A program made the translations under genes and the position numbers. From assembly GCA_937952875.1 (NCBI GenBank), contig CALFDI010000031.1, forward strand, positions 1-5,798: DNA of 5,798 bases, read 5' to 3'. Below are positions 1-5,798 of the stretch, piece after piece (the first letter of the stretch is position 1; every line of letters starts with the position of its first letter). Below the pieces are notes generated by a model that worked only from the letters and a program-made list of their open reading frames with translations, searched no databases and was not told where the DNA came from. Source of the stretch: an uncultured Verrucomicrobiales bacterium (GTDB taxonomy: Bacteria; Verrucomicrobiota; Verrucomicrobiia; Verrucomicrobiales; Akkermansiaceae).

Positions 1-804
1 AAACCGAACGTCGGTAAATCTTCTCTCATCAATGCGATACTCAATGACCAACGAACCATCGTCTCAGATGTAGCAGGAACTACGAGAGATGCAGTCGACC
101 TTCCTTACACACATGGAAAGCACGACTATATCTTGATCGATACAGCGGGGCTCCGTCCACGCCAGAAGATGGACACCTCCGTCGAGGTCTTTTCAGCCAT
201 GCGCTCTGAGCGAGCGATCCGCCGATCTGACATCTGCCTTCTCGTCATCGACGCCTCCGCAGGCGTGAGTGCGATGGACCGTAAGATTGCTAAGCTCATC
301 AAAGAGGAAAAAAAGCCCTGCGTCATTATCCTAAATAAAATGGACCTCTACGAGCAGGACCTCCCCTTCCAGGAGAGAATGAAGAAAATCTCGCAGCACG
401 TGTATCAAGAATTATTCTTCCTCCGGTATGCACCACTCGTCTGCACATCTGCACTGAAGCATCACGCCATTGATACGATCTTTGGCACGATTCAGAAGGT
501 TCGCAGGAGTGCTGCTGACCCGATCAGCACTGGGCAGCTCAATAAATTCCTCTCAGACGCATTCATGAAGAAGCCACCGTCTGGAAACTCCCGCTTTGGC
601 AAACGCCTAAAACTTCTCTATGCGACAGCTGCCGTGAACGAGCGTTATTCAGCGATACCCGTTCCGACCTTCATCATGTTCGTCAATGATAAGCGTCTCA
701 TGCACGAATCCTATGAACAGTATCTGAGTAATCGCCTCCGCGAGAAACTCAATGCTCCAGGCATCCCCATCATCTTCTCAGTCAGATCACGCAATAGAAA
801 ATAA
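1..804 (+). CDS. der: Ribosome biogenesis GTPase Der (EngA), 3' part, 5' end outside window
   Basis: Der is a tandem-GTPase protein that binds the large ribosomal subunit and is needed for its maturation in the cytoplasm. Frame 1 is open from the first base and gives 267 residues. They cover the second G domain: G1 KPNVGKSS at the very start, G2 in VAGTTRD, G3 DTAG at residues 47-50, G4 NKMD at 112-115 and G5 TSA near 149-151. The C-terminal KH-like domain follows (about 160-267), with the typical block PTFIMFVN and an ending rich in Arg. The family is usually 440-500 residues with two G domains, so about 170-220 N-terminal residues should lie upstream. G4 is NKMD rather than the more common NKWD, which still fits the NKxD rule. 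The asparagine before VGKS is the one linked to potassium-dependent GTPases. The gene ends 39 bases before the next ATG. The family call is firm; whether the missing half is intact cannot be seen. Confidence 0.95.
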   Translation, partial: KPNVGKSSLINAILNDQRTIVSDVAGTTRDAVDLPYTHGKHDYILIDTAGLRPRQKMDTSVEVFSAMRSERAIRRSDICLLVIDASAGVSAMDRKIAKLIKEEKKPCVIILNKMDLYEQDLPFQERMKKISQHVYQELFFLRYAPLVCTSALKHHAIDTIFGTIQKVRRSAADPISTGQLNKFLSDAFMKKPPSGNSRFGKRLKLLYATAAVNERYSAIPVPTFIMFVNDKRLMHESYEQYLSNRLREKLNAPGIPIIFSVRSRNRK

Positions 805-843
805 GACAGCCATGTGCTGTATACAGACGTTCTAGTAGATAAT

Positions 844-3051
844 ATGAGTTCTCTGCTACCTCTCACGATAGACGGTCGATTTTTTCGCTCAGGGGACCAA
901 CGCGTCTTTTTAAAGACCGTCACCTATGGCCCCTTCCCAGCGTGGTGGAAAGAAGATCATCTTTCCCAGTTAAAGCAGATCAAAGCGAGTGGCTTTAATG
1001 CCATCCGTATGTATGAGAGGCCGCAGCCAGCCTTGCTCGACGCAGCTGCAGATGTCGGCCTGTATGTCTGGGTGACTCTGCCCTGGGGCTGGGGCACAGA
1101 CTTCATTCAACGCAGGCGTTTCCTATCCGAAGCGAGAATACGACTAAGTGATTTCCTTAACGAATCCGGCCAACACCCTGCTCTAGCTGGCATTCTCGTC
1201 GCAAATGAGATCCCCTCAGAAATGGTCCGCTGGATGGGAACTATCCGTGTGAGAGAAGCGATCGAGTCACTCATCTCTGAATGTCGTAGCACAGCTCCAC
1301 ACCTTCTCTACGGCTACGGAAACTATCCGACAACTGAGTATCTTGAGCCTACAAATGCAGACTTCACCGCATTTAATATCTATCTCGAAAATCAGTCCGA
1401 CTTCGAATCCTACCTCTTTAGGCTACAGGCCATCGCAGGTGATCGCCCCGTTTTCGTAACTGAGATGGGACTGGATTCTCGCCGTAATAGTGAGCAAGCC
1501 CAAGCTGACCTTCTTAAATGGCAAGTCGAAACATCTCTACGCGCAGGCATCGCTGGCACCACAGTCTACAGCTGGACAGATGCTTGGCAGAATGGGCCGC
1601 GAGAAATGACCAACTGGGACTTCGGACTGAAAGACCGTGCTGGAAAAGCCAAACTCGCGCTTGGTGCAGCGGCTGACATCCTGCCTTCTATTCACACACC
1701 TACAGCGTTTCTCGTAAATCGAAACACCCCTCTCGTTTCGATCATCGTCTGCACATACAATGGATCCAGTAGAATTGACAACTGCCTCTCTTCTCTCAAG
1801 AAACTAGATTATCCGAATTTTGAAATCATCGTAATAGATGATGGCAGCACAGACGACACACTTCATCGCGCAACGAAGCACGCCTCAGTTCGTTGCTATC
1901 GCCAAGATCACGAAGGTCTCAGCGCCGCGAGAAACTTAGGCGCAAATCACGCTAAGGGTGAGATCCTCGCCTACACAGACGATGACTGTGAAGCAGACAG
2001 TCAGTGGATTAATTGGCTCGTCACAGCCTATGATGACCCGAAAATCGTCGCAGCTGGCGGCCCCAATATACCTCCCCCCGCCTCTGGCATGCAGGAGGCC
2101 ATAGTCGCAGCTGCTGAAGGAGCTCCTTCTCACATCTTACTCACAGATCGTCTAGCCGAACACCTTCCAGGCTGCAATCTATCGATTCGTAGACAAGCTC
2201 TGCTCGACATTGGCGGATTTAATCCTGTCTTCACAGCCGCAGGCGATGATGTAGATATCTGCTGGAGGCTCATGGATGCCGGAGGTCAATTAGCATTCGT
2301 CCCCTCGGCATTCGTCTGGCACAGGCGGCGCGTTTCACTCTGGCGATACATCCAGCAGCAGCGTGGATACGGAAGAGCCGAGAACATTTTAAAATCCATT
2401 CATCAAGAACGCTTCACTCGCCAGGGTGATATCAACTGGAAAGGCGTCGTCTACACGGGCGGCACGGCACGCGTCGAAACAGGCTGCATCATATACCACG
2501 GGTTCAGTAACTCATCCCCTTACCAAGGCGTCTTTATCGACATGATGCCACGCCGCCCTATCGAGGAACGCTTTAGAAACAGCTTCAGCGAGTTTTTAAT
2601 GAAATGCACAGAATCCATCGCACGAATCTACCGAGCGCATGAAAGAGGCGGAAGCCAATCAGTCTACGCACTGCTCTCAATACGGAGCGATCGCAGAAAA
2701 AGCTATCATGAACAAGTGAGACGAGCCTCTGAGATATCTGAAACTGGCCAGACGACTCCTCGGGGAATGACCACAGTCTATAGCGACGACCTCCGTCAAA
2801 CGTCAGAATGGCAGATCTGGAGCGAAGAAAATCAGGGCCGTCCAGAAGCCTTAGAGGCTCTCATTTCTCACGGCTGGAGACAGCTAGAAAACGACTCCAA
2901 CTGGGATCTCATCAAAGGACAAGTAAGAGTCCTTTTTGCGACAGAACATACTGAAAAAGATGGGACGCTCACTCATGTCAGACTGCAACATGGCGATACT
3001 AGCACCACTGAAATCTCTGAGTTAAAGCGTATTTTGTCTCAACTAGATTAA
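844..3051 (+). CDS. Glycoside hydrolase (TIM barrel)-glycosyltransferase family 2 fusion protein
   Basis: A 735-residue protein with two enzyme domains. Residues about 5-285 look like a clan GH-A TIM-barrel hydrolase (GH2/GH5-like). They start with VFLKTVTYGPFP and contain VANE with the likely acid/base Glu122, and FVTEMG with the likely nucleophile Glu207. Residues about 295-510 form a GT-A family-2 glycosyltransferase: PLVSIIVCTYNG, IDDGSTDD (332-338), the DDD metal/nucleotide motif (379-381), GDDVD with the probable base at 468-469, and QQRGYG (505-510). The last 220 residues match the tail I associate with this fusion family (NWKGVVY), but their role is unassigned. I see no signal peptide or membrane helix, so the protein is probably cytosolic or peripheral. 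It likely builds or edits a surface polysaccharide; donor and acceptor are unknown. A GTG at 814 would add ten residues. I prefer ATG 844 because the family-like sequence begins just after it, although neither start has a clear Shine-Dalgarno. Confidence 0.85.
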   Translation: MSSLLPLTIDGRFFRSGDQRVFLKTVTYGPFPAWWKEDHLSQLKQIKASGFNAIRMYERPQPALLDAAADVGLYVWVTLPWGWGTDFIQRRRFLSEARIRLSDFLNESGQHPALAGILVANEIPSEMVRWMGTIRVREAIESLISECRSTAPHLLYGYGNYPTTEYLEPTNADFTAFNIYLENQSDFESYLFRLQAIAGDRPVFVTEMGLDSRRNSEQAQADLLKWQVETSLRAGIAGTTVYSWTDAWQNGPREMTNWDFGLKDRAGKAKLALGAAADILPSIHTPTAFLVNRNTPLVSIIVCTYNGSSRIDNCLSSLKKLDYPNFEIIVIDDGSTDDTLHRATKHASVRCYRQDHEGLSAARNLGANHAKGEILAYTDDDCEADSQWINWLVTAYDDPKIVAAGGPNIPPPASGMQEAIVAAAEGAPSHILLTDRLAEHLPGCNLSIRRQALLDIGGFNPVFTAAGDDVDICWRLMDAGGQLAFVPSAFVWHRRRVSLWRYIQQQRGYGRAENILKSIHQERFTRQGDINWKGVVYTGGTARVETGCIIYHGFSNSSPYQGVFIDMMPRRPIEERFRNSFSEFLMKCTESIARIYRAHERGGSQSVYALLSIRSDRRKSYHEQVRRASEISETGQTTPRGMTTVYSDDLRQTSEWQIWSEENQGRPEALEALISHGWRQLENDSNWDLIKGQVRVLFATEHTEKDGTLTHVRLQHGDTSTTEISELKRILSQLD

Positions 3052-3083
3052 GAGCTGAGCTAGCGTCGTAGAGAAAGAGAACT

Positions 3084-3896
3084 ATGCCTGAATTACCTGA
3101 AGTCGAGACAACCTGCCAAGGGATAGCCCCACATGTAACGGGACAGACAATTCAGACCGTCATCGTGAGAGAGGCGCGTATGCGATGGCCAGTGAGTCCA
3201 GAGATCGAAGACCTTTCAAAAGAAACGATTTTATCCGTATCTCGCAGAGCTAAATACATCCTACTCACCTTCGAGTCAGGCACACTACTCATTCACCTCG
3301 GCATGTCGGGCAGCCTACGAGTCATAGATCCAGCAGCAGACCTTAGAAAGCATGATCACGTCCTTATCACTCTCTCGAATGGTCTAGAACTCCGCTATCA
3401 TGATCCTCGAAGATTTGGCTGCCTTCTTTGGACGAGCGAGTCCCCTCACCTACATCCACTCATTCAGCATCTAGGCCCAGAGCCTTTGTCCGAAGACTTC
3501 ACTGCTGAAACGCTCAAGACAGCTGCCCAAAAAAAGAAAACAACAATCAAACAACTCATCATGGATGGGAAAGTGGTCGTTGGAGTTGGAAACATCTACG
3601 CCTGCGAGGCGCTCTTCCAGGCAGGCATTCATCCTAAGAGAAAAGCGGCAGCTATCTCACTTACACGCTTAGATACATTGACGAATGAAATTAAAGCAGT
3701 GCTCGCACGATCTATCAAGCAAGGCGGGACGACGCTACGGGACTTCTTAAGAGAAGACGGAACAGCAGGCTACTTTAAACAGCAGCTCGCAGTCTATGAC
3801 CGCGAAGGTGAAGCATGCCTAAGCTGCGACACTCCCATCAAGCGTGTCGTGCTTGGCCAAAGATCGACTTTTTTCTGCCCAAAATGTCAAAAATAA
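3084..3896 (+). CDS. mutM: Formamidopyrimidine-DNA glycosylase / AP lyase
   Basis: MutM (Fpg) removes 8-oxoguanine and formamidopyrimidines from DNA and cuts the abasic site by beta,delta-elimination, the first step of base excision repair. The 270-residue protein is full length (E. coli has 269). After Met it begins PELPEVET, giving the catalytic N-terminal proline and the following glutamate. Lys57 in RRAKY, Met74 in HLGMSGSLR, and Arg110/Phe111 in HDPRRFG are the DNA-contact and base-gap-filling residues of the family. VVVGVGNIYACEALF is the helix-two-turn-helix block. The C-terminal zinc finger is complete, with Cys245, Cys248, Cys265 and Cys268 (C-X2-C-X16-C-X2-C) and Arg260 in GQRSTFFC. 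Many blocks match E. coli MutM closely from memory. The gene follows the preceding one by 32 bases, with a purine-rich but weak ribosome site (GAGAAAGAGA), and its end overlaps the next gene. I see no defect in any key residue. Confidence 0.98.
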   Translation: MPELPEVETTCQGIAPHVTGQTIQTVIVREARMRWPVSPEIEDLSKETILSVSRRAKYILLTFESGTLLIHLGMSGSLRVIDPAADLRKHDHVLITLSNGLELRYHDPRRFGCLLWTSESPHLHPLIQHLGPEPLSEDFTAETLKTAAQKKKTTIKQLIMDGKVVVGVGNIYACEALFQAGIHPKRKAAAISLTRLDTLTNEIKAVLARSIKQGGTTLRDFLREDGTAGYFKQQLAVYDREGEACLSCDTPIKRVVLGQRSTFFCPKCQK

Positions 3897-4687
3897 GAAG
3901 TCAGCACGGATTATTTGATCGATTCATCGGAGTCGATTATTCAGGCGCAGATCGCGCCGATAAACGCCTCAATGGCTTATCTCTTTTTACAAGTCTGGCA
4001 AAGTCCAACCTTCCAGCACAAGAAGTGCATCCTGTAGGATCATCTAATAAATGGTCTCGTGCACTACTGGCTGAACATCTCATTGAAATATGCCGCTCAG
4101 ACTCGGAACGATGTCTCATTGGACTCGATCACGGGCTAGGATTCCCTTCTATTTACTACGAGAATCATAACATTTCATCATGGTCACATTTCCTCTCACA
4201 CCTCACTCACCGGTGGCCGCAATTACGGGAAGGTAAAGTGGAAGAAGCCCTCACTGAGAGCCCCGTCACAGAACCTAATAGTGGGCTAAAATCTTTCCGT
4301 CTATGTGAAACGTGGACAACAGGACCAAGCTCAGTCTTCCGATTCCATCACAATGGAGCTGTCGGTAAGTCAACGTTCGCCGGCCTTGCCCAGATCCAAC
4401 AGATTCTCACTGCTGCTGGTGAGTCAATTCACGTATGGCCATTTGACGGATGGATTCCTGACCCGAGTAAACACGTAATATGTGAGATCTATCCGTCACT
4501 GTATAAAAAGCGATATCCAGTCTCCGACACCTCATGGAGCCCGCATCAATGGGATGCCTATGCAGCGACCTCATGGATGCAAGATATGCAGTCCCGCAGA
4601 GTGCTTAATGAGTATTTCCAACCACCCCTCACAACGACCGAGAAAGATCAAGCCCAAATGGAAGGCTGGATATTAGGTGTTCGATAA
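3884..4687 (+). CDS. DUF429-like protein, predicted RNase H-fold nuclease
   Basis: A 267-residue protein of unproven function. It starts with FIGVDYSGA (residues 14-22), the first strand of an RNase H-like fold as in DUF429 proteins. Acidic residues then occur at the positions expected for a two-metal site: Asp18 (GVDYSGA), Asp82 (IGLDHGLGFP), Glu201 (CEIYPSLY) and Asp224 (HQWDAYAA). The order D-D-E-D and the EIYP and xxDAxxA contexts are what I recall of DUF429, which has been proposed to be a nuclease or related phosphotransfer enzyme. No signal peptide or membrane segment is visible, so it is probably cytosolic. Its ATG lies inside the mutM zinc-finger codons and overlaps that gene by 13 bases, which suggests translational coupling. 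An in-frame ATG at 3815 has a better Shine-Dalgarno (AAGGTG, 4 bases upstream). The extra 23 residues it would add are merely mutM zinc-finger DNA in another frame, so I reject it as the main start. Assignment rests on motif recognition only. Confidence 0.7.
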   Translation: MSKIRSQHGLFDRFIGVDYSGADRADKRLNGLSLFTSLAKSNLPAQEVHPVGSSNKWSRALLAEHLIEICRSDSERCLIGLDHGLGFPSIYYENHNISSWSHFLSHLTHRWPQLREGKVEEALTESPVTEPNSGLKSFRLCETWTTGPSSVFRFHHNGAVGKSTFAGLAQIQQILTAAGESIHVWPFDGWIPDPSKHVICEIYPSLYKKRYPVSDTSWSPHQWDAYAATSWMQDMQSRRVLNEYFQPPLTTTEKDQAQMEGWILGVR

Positions 4688-4705
4688 AATCACTCCATTT
4701 CTCAT

Positions 4706-4733
4706 TTGCCAAAAGAGAGCATACGATTATCAT
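4706..4733 (+). promoter_or_regulatory. Sigma70-type promoter of the 6S RNA gene
   Basis: TTGCCA (4706-4711) matches the -35 consensus at five of six positions. TATCAT (4728-4733) matches the -10 consensus at five of six. The spacer is 16 bases. A start six to seven bases after the -10 falls at the A at about 4740, exactly where the 5' strand of the 6S closing stem begins. It lies 18 bases after the stop of the upstream gene, and no terminator separates the two, so read-through from the upstream genes may also feed the RNA. Confidence 0.6.
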
Positions 4734-4739
4734 GATTGC

Positions 4740-4915
4740 ACCTCCTGTGTTTGACCACATAAGGTAGCGTGTCCTGACCGATGTATTAACTACGGGGGCC
4801 ATATCGAAGGATCTAATATCATGCCTTTTTAGGAAGATAGAAGTGAGATTGTGGGTCCCCACTTATTGAGTAACTGGTAAGTGACTTACAGCTCCTTGGA
4901 CGGCACAGTGGGTTC
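4740..4915 (+). ncRNA. ssrS: 6S RNA (RNA polymerase holoenzyme regulator)
   Basis: 6S RNA mimics an open promoter and sequesters the housekeeping sigma70 RNA polymerase in stationary phase. The two ends pair: 4740-4749 (ACCTCCTGTG) with 4904-4913 (CACAGTGGGT), nine of ten positions including one G-U. The length of about 176 nt is typical. Blocks recalled from proteobacterial 6S occur in the right order. They are TGTTTG near the 5' stem (E. coli TGTTCG), CCTGACCGAT at 4773-4782 (E. coli CCTGAGCCGAT), CATGCC then a T-rich/GAAG segment at 4820-4834, and TTACAGC (4886-4892) followed by CGGCA (4901-4905), both also present in E. coli. A small hairpin, GTAAG-TGA-CTTAC (4877-4889), sits where the 3' central-bubble hairpin occurs. 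An apical arm can form between 4794-4802 and 4821-4830. The gene has its own promoter and a terminator just downstream. Exact ends are inferred. A covariance-model search was not possible here, so the identification rests on recognised blocks and the hand-drawn fold. Confidence 0.82.
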
Positions 4916-4925
4916 TCTTTTTATG

Positions 4926-4959
4926 AAAAGCCGGATGTTTTAAGACATCCGGCTTTTTT
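4926..4959 (+). terminator. Intrinsic terminator downstream of 6S RNA
   Basis: A perfect 13-bp inverted repeat, AAAAGCCGGATGT (4926-4938) and ACATCCGGCTTTT (4945-4957), encloses a six-base loop (TTTAAG). It is followed by a run that gives six T in total (4954-4959). It begins about ten bases after the 6S closing stem, so the primary transcript would be about 220 nt and then be trimmed at the 3' end. The A-run on the left arm gives only four T on the other strand, so activity there would be weaker. Confidence 0.93.
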
Positions 4960-5048
4960 GTGTCGCTGAATCTTTTGAAATGGTTGAATTCCTCACTCTC
5001 AGCGCATTTCTCTCTTCCACTCCTCTTTTAGAACATTAGTTTTCCATC
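4960..5048 (+). other. Leader region of the protease gene, no clear signal
   Basis: This stretch lies between the terminator and the protease start, so it must carry the protease promoter if the gene is transcribed alone. It is pyrimidine-rich (runs of CTC and TCT). TTGAAA (4975-4980) and TTGAAT (4984-4989) could serve as -35 elements, but neither has a good -10 at 16-18 bases. No Shine-Dalgarno precedes the ATG at 5049. An in-frame TAG at 5037 rules out a longer reading frame. I name no promoter here. Confidence 0.4.
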
Positions 5049-5798
5049 ATGCTAATCCGCACGGCACTTCTTGCTCTCACCCTACTATCACCTCAGCTCC
5101 AGGCTCAGCTCGCTGAACAGGCACCAGCTACCATTCCACCAAAGCCTATAGGAGCACCTTCTGACATCTACCGCTCAGTTGTCAGAATAGAAGCAGCTAC
5201 ACAAGTCGCAGACTACAGCACTCCATGGAATAGTGGACGATTTTCTGGAGGAATCGGAACAGGCTGGCTAGTCGGAAAAAACAAATTTGTTACAAATGCT
5301 CATGTTGTCAGTGATGCGCGCCGTCTTCTCATCACCATGCATGGCAGCCCTCAGAAGTATCCTGCGCGAGTCCTCCACGTCGCACATGACTGTGACCTCG
5401 CAATGTTGGAACTCGAAGATTTCACTCCTTTTGAAGGACTGAAAGAGCTCGAAATAGGAACTCTTCCTGAGTTAGAGAGCCAAGTCCGTGTGATAGGCTA
5501 TCCTGTGGGAGGTGATCGCCTTTCTGTCACACGCGGCGTTGTCTCTCGAATCGATTTTTCTGCCTACTCTCACTCACTCTTAGATTCACATCTCGTGGTG
5601 CAGATAGATGCAGCTATTAACCCAGGAAATTCAGGTGGACCAGTCTTACAAGACGGCAAAGTCGTCGGCGTCGCCTTTCAAGGGCTCAGAAGCGCTGATA
5701 ACACTGGCTATATGATTCCGACTCCAGTGCTCAAAAGATTTCTCAAAGATGTCGAGGACGGGAGCTACGACAATTACGTAGACATCGGCCTAGCAGAA
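5049..5798 (+). CDS. Secreted S1C trypsin-like serine protease (HtrA/Deg9-like), 3' end outside window
   Basis: The frame is open from ATG 5049 to the window end, giving 250 residues with no stop. Residues 1-19 form a signal peptide (MLIRTALLALTLL, then SPQLQA before QL), so the protein should be exported to the periplasm. A proline-rich linker leads into a chymotrypsin-fold protease domain. The triad is complete: His85 in TNAHVV, Asp116 in DCDLAML and Ser195 in NPGNSGGP. IGYPVGGDRLSVTRGVVSRID, VVQIDAAINPGNSGG and GYMIPTPVLKRFL closely match the plant Deg9/Deg2 branch of the family as I remember it, rather than E. coli DegP. One or more PDZ domains normally follow and would begin just beyond the window (YVDIGLAE is the usual lead-in). 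Such proteases degrade misfolded envelope proteins. The gene is separated from the upstream unit by a strong terminator, so it is transcribed independently. The start is the first ATG after an in-frame TAG and directly precedes the signal peptide. Confidence 0.92.
   Translation, partial: MLIRTALLALTLLSPQLQAQLAEQAPATIPPKPIGAPSDIYRSVVRIEAATQVADYSTPWNSGRFSGGIGTGWLVGKNKFVTNAHVVSDARRLLITMHGSPQKYPARVLHVAHDCDLAMLELEDFTPFEGLKELEIGTLPELESQVRVIGYPVGGDRLSVTRGVVSRIDFSAYSHSLLDSHLVVQIDAAINPGNSGGPVLQDGKVVGVAFQGLRSADNTGYMIPTPVLKRFLKDVEDGSYDNYVDIGLAE

Noticed and set aside
814..843. GTG at 814 as the start of the GH-GT protein.
   Set aside because: It has no Shine-Dalgarno, and the ten added residues look unrelated to the domain that begins after the ATG at 844. 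It remains possible.
1107..2133. Minus-strand open frames opposite the GH-GT gene.
   Set aside because: They are short, lack motifs and ribosome sites, and are shadows of the strong plus-strand coding frame.
4482..4676. A 64-codon plus-strand reading frame inside the DUF429-like gene.
   Set aside because: It lies wholly within a well-supported gene in another frame and has no recognisable motif.
4629..4733. A 34-codon minus-strand reading frame starting at 4733 with a textbook AGGAGG seven bases upstream.
   Set aside because: The AGGAGG is the complement of the 5' closing stem of the 6S RNA (CCTCCT at 4741-4746), and the body is antisense to the end of the DUF429-like gene. No promoter is evident on that strand and the peptide resembles nothing I know.
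4740..4765. A local hairpin, ACCT..TGTG..CACA..AGGT, at the 5' end of the RNA, possibly a riboswitch or attenuator.
   Set aside because: The same 5' bases pair better and longer with 4904-4913, which gives the 6S closing stem. The hairpin may be a refolded state but is not needed to explain the region.
4960..5048. Possible promoter for the protease from TTGAAA or TTGAAT.
   Set aside because: Neither has a -10 hexamer of good match at 16-18 bases spacing.

Overview
This window reads as a gene-dense, chromosomal, housekeeping region of a Gram-negative bacterium at moderate GC. All supported genes lie on the + strand. The mix of genes suggests the phylum Verrucomicrobiota, perhaps class Opitutae: Der, a fused glycoside hydrolase/glycosyltransferase, MutM, and a periplasmic Deg9-like protease. 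That is an inference from remembered family resemblance, not a search. MutM and the 6S RNA also resemble their gammaproteobacterial counterparts, so the taxonomy stays open.

Layout. Positions 1-804 hold the 3' part of der (second GTPase domain plus KH-like domain); the 5' part lies outside the window. Positions 844-3051 encode a two-domain protein, an N-terminal TIM-barrel glycoside hydrolase with both catalytic glutamates followed by a family-2 glycosyltransferase. Positions 3084-3896 encode a complete formamidopyrimidine-DNA glycosylase (mutM/fpg). Its last 13 bases overlap a gene (3884-4687) for a DUF429-like protein with a predicted RNase H fold and a full set of acidic residues. Short gaps and the overlap suggest that these four genes form one transcription unit.

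The gap at 4688-5048 has no protein gene, but it is not empty. It holds a sigma70-type promoter (4706-4733), a structured RNA at about 4740-4915 that I identify as 6S RNA (ssrS), and a strong intrinsic terminator (4926-4959). After the terminator, 4960-5048 is a short leader with no clear signal. It precedes a secreted S1C (HtrA/Deg-type) serine protease that starts at 5049 and runs off the window end.

How the genes work together. Der (ribosome assembly), MutM (repair of oxidised bases) and 6S RNA (RNA polymerase regulation) are core functions. The GH-GT fusion points to synthesis or remodelling of a cell-surface glycan. The DUF429-like nuclease may be translationally coupled to MutM. The most notable items are the 6S RNA, which has its own promoter and terminator and a predictable pRNA start, the GH-GT fusion, and the mutM-nuclease overlap. 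I see no mobile element, CRISPR array, tRNA or rRNA, and no sign of a wholly new system.
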